The translations under genes and the position numbers were made by a program. From the NCBI RefSeq assembly GCF_000177335.1, contig NZ_ADFP01000023.1:1-43011 (forward strand): a stretch of DNA of 43,011 bases, in the 5' to 3' direction. This document shows, in pieces, positions 41,602-43,011 of this stretch (its first letter is position 1; each line of letters starts with the position of its first letter). The stretch is from Pyramidobacter piscolens W5455. GTDB lineage: Bacteria > Synergistota > Synergistia > Synergistales > Dethiosulfovibrionaceae. The notes under the pieces were generated by a model. The model was not told where the DNA came from. It was given only the letters and a program-made list of their open reading frames with translations, and did not search any database.

Positions 41602-41745
41602 ACTTTATCGCCGTTCGCGAGAGGAAAGATCGTACCCGCCAAATTGAAGGCGCTGATCTTCGATCGGTTCCAGTCCGGCTATTACGTTTCGGGCGAGAAG
41701 GTCGGGCGGGCGTGGAACGCTGGCAAGGGGCTCATGAAGAAATAA
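41602..41745 (+). pseudogene. Possible C-terminal gene fragment
   Basis: An open frame without ATG or GTG runs to TAA at 41743-41745. Its last 35 codons have protein-like composition (KLKALIFDRFQSGYY, then GEKVGRAWNAGKGLMKK). A stop (TGA at 41599) closes it on the left. It looks like the tail of a decayed gene, but it is too short for a family call and could be chance. Confidence 0.25.
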
Positions 41746-41766
41746 CCGCCCTCCCGAACAACGCAA

Positions 41767-41807
41767 GGCCTGCGCCCGGATCGCCGCCGACGATCCGGGC
41801 GCAGGCC
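41767..41807. terminator. Long perfect hairpin next to the ankyrin gene end
   Basis: A 17-bp perfect stem (41767-41783 with 41791-41807, loop of 7) lies 21 nt past the stop of the minus-strand ankyrin gene. A T-rich tail (CTTCTTTT) is present only on the plus strand; the minus strand reads TTGCGTTGTT. It probably still ends the ankyrin transcript. Confidence 0.55.
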
Positions 41808-41827
41808 CTTCTTTTCAGCCCGAAGGG

Positions 41828-43011
41828 TTATTCCTTCGGCGCGCAGGCGGCGCGCCGAAGCAGGTCAAGCAGGCCGCCCAGAGGCTTTTTCGTTTCTTCG
41901 GCGGAGCGGAGCGAGGCGTCCTTCGTCGCCTGATGGGCCGCTTTTTCGGATTCGAGCTGCCGGGTCAGTTCGGCGATCTGGGCTTGGGCCGCCTCAAGCG
42001 CCTTGGCGGAGTCCGCCGCGGCGGCTTTCGCCGTTTCGGTGGCCTTCACGGCCGCGGCCTTTTCAGCTTCGATCCGGACGTTCAGTTCGGCCGCGGCGGC
42101 TTTTGCCGCTTCGAGCGCCGTGGCGGCTCCGGCCGATTCGGCTTTCGCCGTTTCGGCGGCTTTCACGGCCGCGTCTTTCGCCGCCTGGTGGCCCGCTTTT
42201 TCGGATTCGAGCTGCCGGGTCAGTTCGGCGATCTGGGCTTGGGCCGCCTCAATGCGCTTGGCCAGTTCGGCCTTTTCGGCGGCGGCTTGCTCCGCGACGG
42301 CCTGGGCTTCTTCTTCGGCCTGGCGGGCGGCGTCCTTCGTCACCTGATGGACGGTCCGTTCTTTTTCGAGCTGTCGGGTCAGCTCGGCAATTTTTTTATC
42401 GAATTCGGCCTTCTGGGCGTCGAGTTTGTTTTCGTAGTCCGCCAGGGCGCGGTGTTTTTCGACCGCGGCTTTCAGTCCGCCCAGCCCGTCGGTTTCGACG
42501 CCGGCTTCCTCGGCGTATTCGAGGGCGCTGCGGCCGTTTTTGTCGAACAAATCGACGCGCGCGCCGGCGTTCATCAGAGTGGCGACGGCTGCGGGATTTT
42601 TCACGGCGTACATCAGGGCCGTGCGGCCTTCCGGATCCTGGGCGTTGACGTCGGCGCCGGCGTCGATCAACGCGCTCAGCATGTCTTTATCGCGGTTGTC
42701 CCGGGCGGCCCACATCAGCGGCGTCAGGCCGTCGACGGCGGCGTTGGGATCGCTGCCGGCCTTTAACGCGGAGCGCAGGCGTTTGGCGCTGCCGAAGCGG
42801 CACAGCTGGACGAGGCGCGAAGGTTCAAGAGGCTTCTGACCGGCGGCGTCCTGAATCAGGGCGGCGATCGCGGCGTCGGCTTTGAAGCGGCTCGCTTTGA
42901 AATAATCGCCGAGGACGCGCCCTGAGAGATCTTTCGCCTCGCGGTCGGCGCCCGAGTCGAGCAGCGAGATCACGGCGCCGCGGTTGGCGCCGCCGCGCAG
43001 GGCCAGCAGCA
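41828..43011 (-). CDS. Ankyrin-repeat / coiled-coil protein (5'-truncated by window edge)
   Basis: The frame is open to the window edge, so the N-terminus is missing; about 394 residues are present. At least three to four ankyrin repeats occupy the first 165 residues (GLTPLMWAARDN, DAGADVNAQDPEGRTALMYA, NAGARVDLFDKNGRSALEYA). A long Ala/Glu/Lys-rich coiled coil follows (about 185-370), then a short C-terminal tail (LGGLLDLLRRAACAPKE). An 85-residue unit is duplicated in the coiled coil. Ankyrin repeats mediate protein binding; the target is unknown. Whether a signal peptide exists cannot be judged. Confidence 0.85.
   Translation of the reverse strand, partial: LLALRGGANRGAVISLLDSGADREAKDLSGRVLGDYFKASRFKADAAIAALIQDAAGQKPLEPSRLVQLCRFGSAKRLRSALKAGSDPNAAVDGLTPLMWAARDNRDKDMLSALIDAGADVNAQDPEGRTALMYAVKNPAAVATLMNAGARVDLFDKNGRSALEYAEEAGVETDGLGGLKAAVEKHRALADYENKLDAQKAEFDKKIAELTRQLEKERTVHQVTKDAARQAEEEAQAVAEQAAAEKAELAKRIEAAQAQIAELTRQLESEKAGHQAAKDAAVKAAETAKAESAGAATALEAAKAAAAELNVRIEAEKAAAVKATETAKAAAADSAKALEAAQAQIAELTRQLESEKAAHQATKDASLRSAEETKKPLGGLLDLLRRAACAPKE
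41920..42256 (-). repeat. In-gene duplication in the coiled coil (two units 255 bp apart)
   Basis: The stretch 41941-42000 recurs at 42196-42255 almost unchanged (both encode AQAQIAELTRQLESEKA). The offset is 255 bp, exactly 85 codons, so the duplication is in frame. Sequence on either side of the identical core is also similar (HQATKDA and HQAAKDA). Confidence 0.85.

Larger units (their letters stand above)
41169..41827. other. Gene-poor 659-bp stretch
   Basis: No convincing intact gene is seen. The first part (41169-41600) is GC-rich with a short hairpin TCGCCC/GGGCGA near 41232-41251. An A/T-rich run lies at 41520-41545, and the stretch ends with the tail-like open frame at 41602-41745 and the long hairpin at 41767-41807. 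The promoter region of the FadL gene must lie at its left edge. Confidence 0.4.

Overview
The window reads as a chromosomal segment of a GC-rich, Gram-negative-type anaerobe that lives by fermenting amino acids and peptides. The gene set (ornithine carbamoyltransferase plus carbamate kinase, many amino-acid, peptide and tricarboxylate transporters, a FadL-type outer-membrane protein, cobalamin uptake, M55 D-aminopeptidase) and the protein style fit Synergistota, something like Pyramidobacter. That placement is inferred from gene content; there is no 16S gene here to prove it.

Region by region. (1) 1-410: the tail of an rRNA operon, with 5S rRNA and a terminator. (2) 541-11361: a rightward arginine/ornithine cluster. 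It holds catabolic ornithine carbamoyltransferase, an AGCS sodium:amino-acid symporter, a Gate-domain membrane protein, a ClpB/ClpC-like AAA+ protein with a degenerate second ATPase ring, and carbamate kinase. An AraC regulator with two HTH domains follows, translationally coupled to two paralogous proteins of the TIGR00300 (LOR/SDH-type, archaeal ornithine cyclodeaminase-like) family; the second paralog has lost the family's hallmark motifs. (3) 11476-12138 (-): exported L,D-transpeptidase-like protein. (4) 12247-16820: cobalamin riboswitch with its own terminator, two paralogous periplasmic binding proteins, permease and ATPase. A terminator and a 160-bp MITE-like repeat separate the two binding proteins. 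(5) 17089-21590: amidase, a pair of small polytopic membrane proteins (the first DUF5058-like), a PNPOx-fold flavoprotein, and an EamA permease broken by one in-frame TAG. (6) 21755-27726: a LysR regulator divergent from an RraA-type aldolase, a D-2-hydroxyacid dehydrogenase and a complete tripartite tricarboxylate transporter (TctC-B-A). (7) 27825-35364 (-): LysR, then OppB-C-D-F-A and an M55 D-aminopeptidase. (8) 35514-37811: threonine-aldolase-type lyase with a dicarboxylate/amino-acid symporter. (9) 37913-38821: the second repeat copy and a HicAB toxin-antitoxin module. (10) 39032-43011 (-): tRNA-Ser(UGA), LysE exporter, FadL-family porin, a 660-bp gene-poor stretch, and an ankyrin/coiled-coil protein running off the window edge.

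Together the genes describe uptake of peptides, amino acids and carboxylates, their degradation (carbamoyl-phosphate to ATP, threonine cleavage, aldol cleavage plus 2-oxoacid reduction), and B12 uptake under B12 control. The least explained elements are the paired TIGR00300 proteins with their double-HTH regulator, the AAA+ protein with a dead-looking second ring, the two-protein DUF5058-type membrane unit, and the dispersed repeat with covarying stems.
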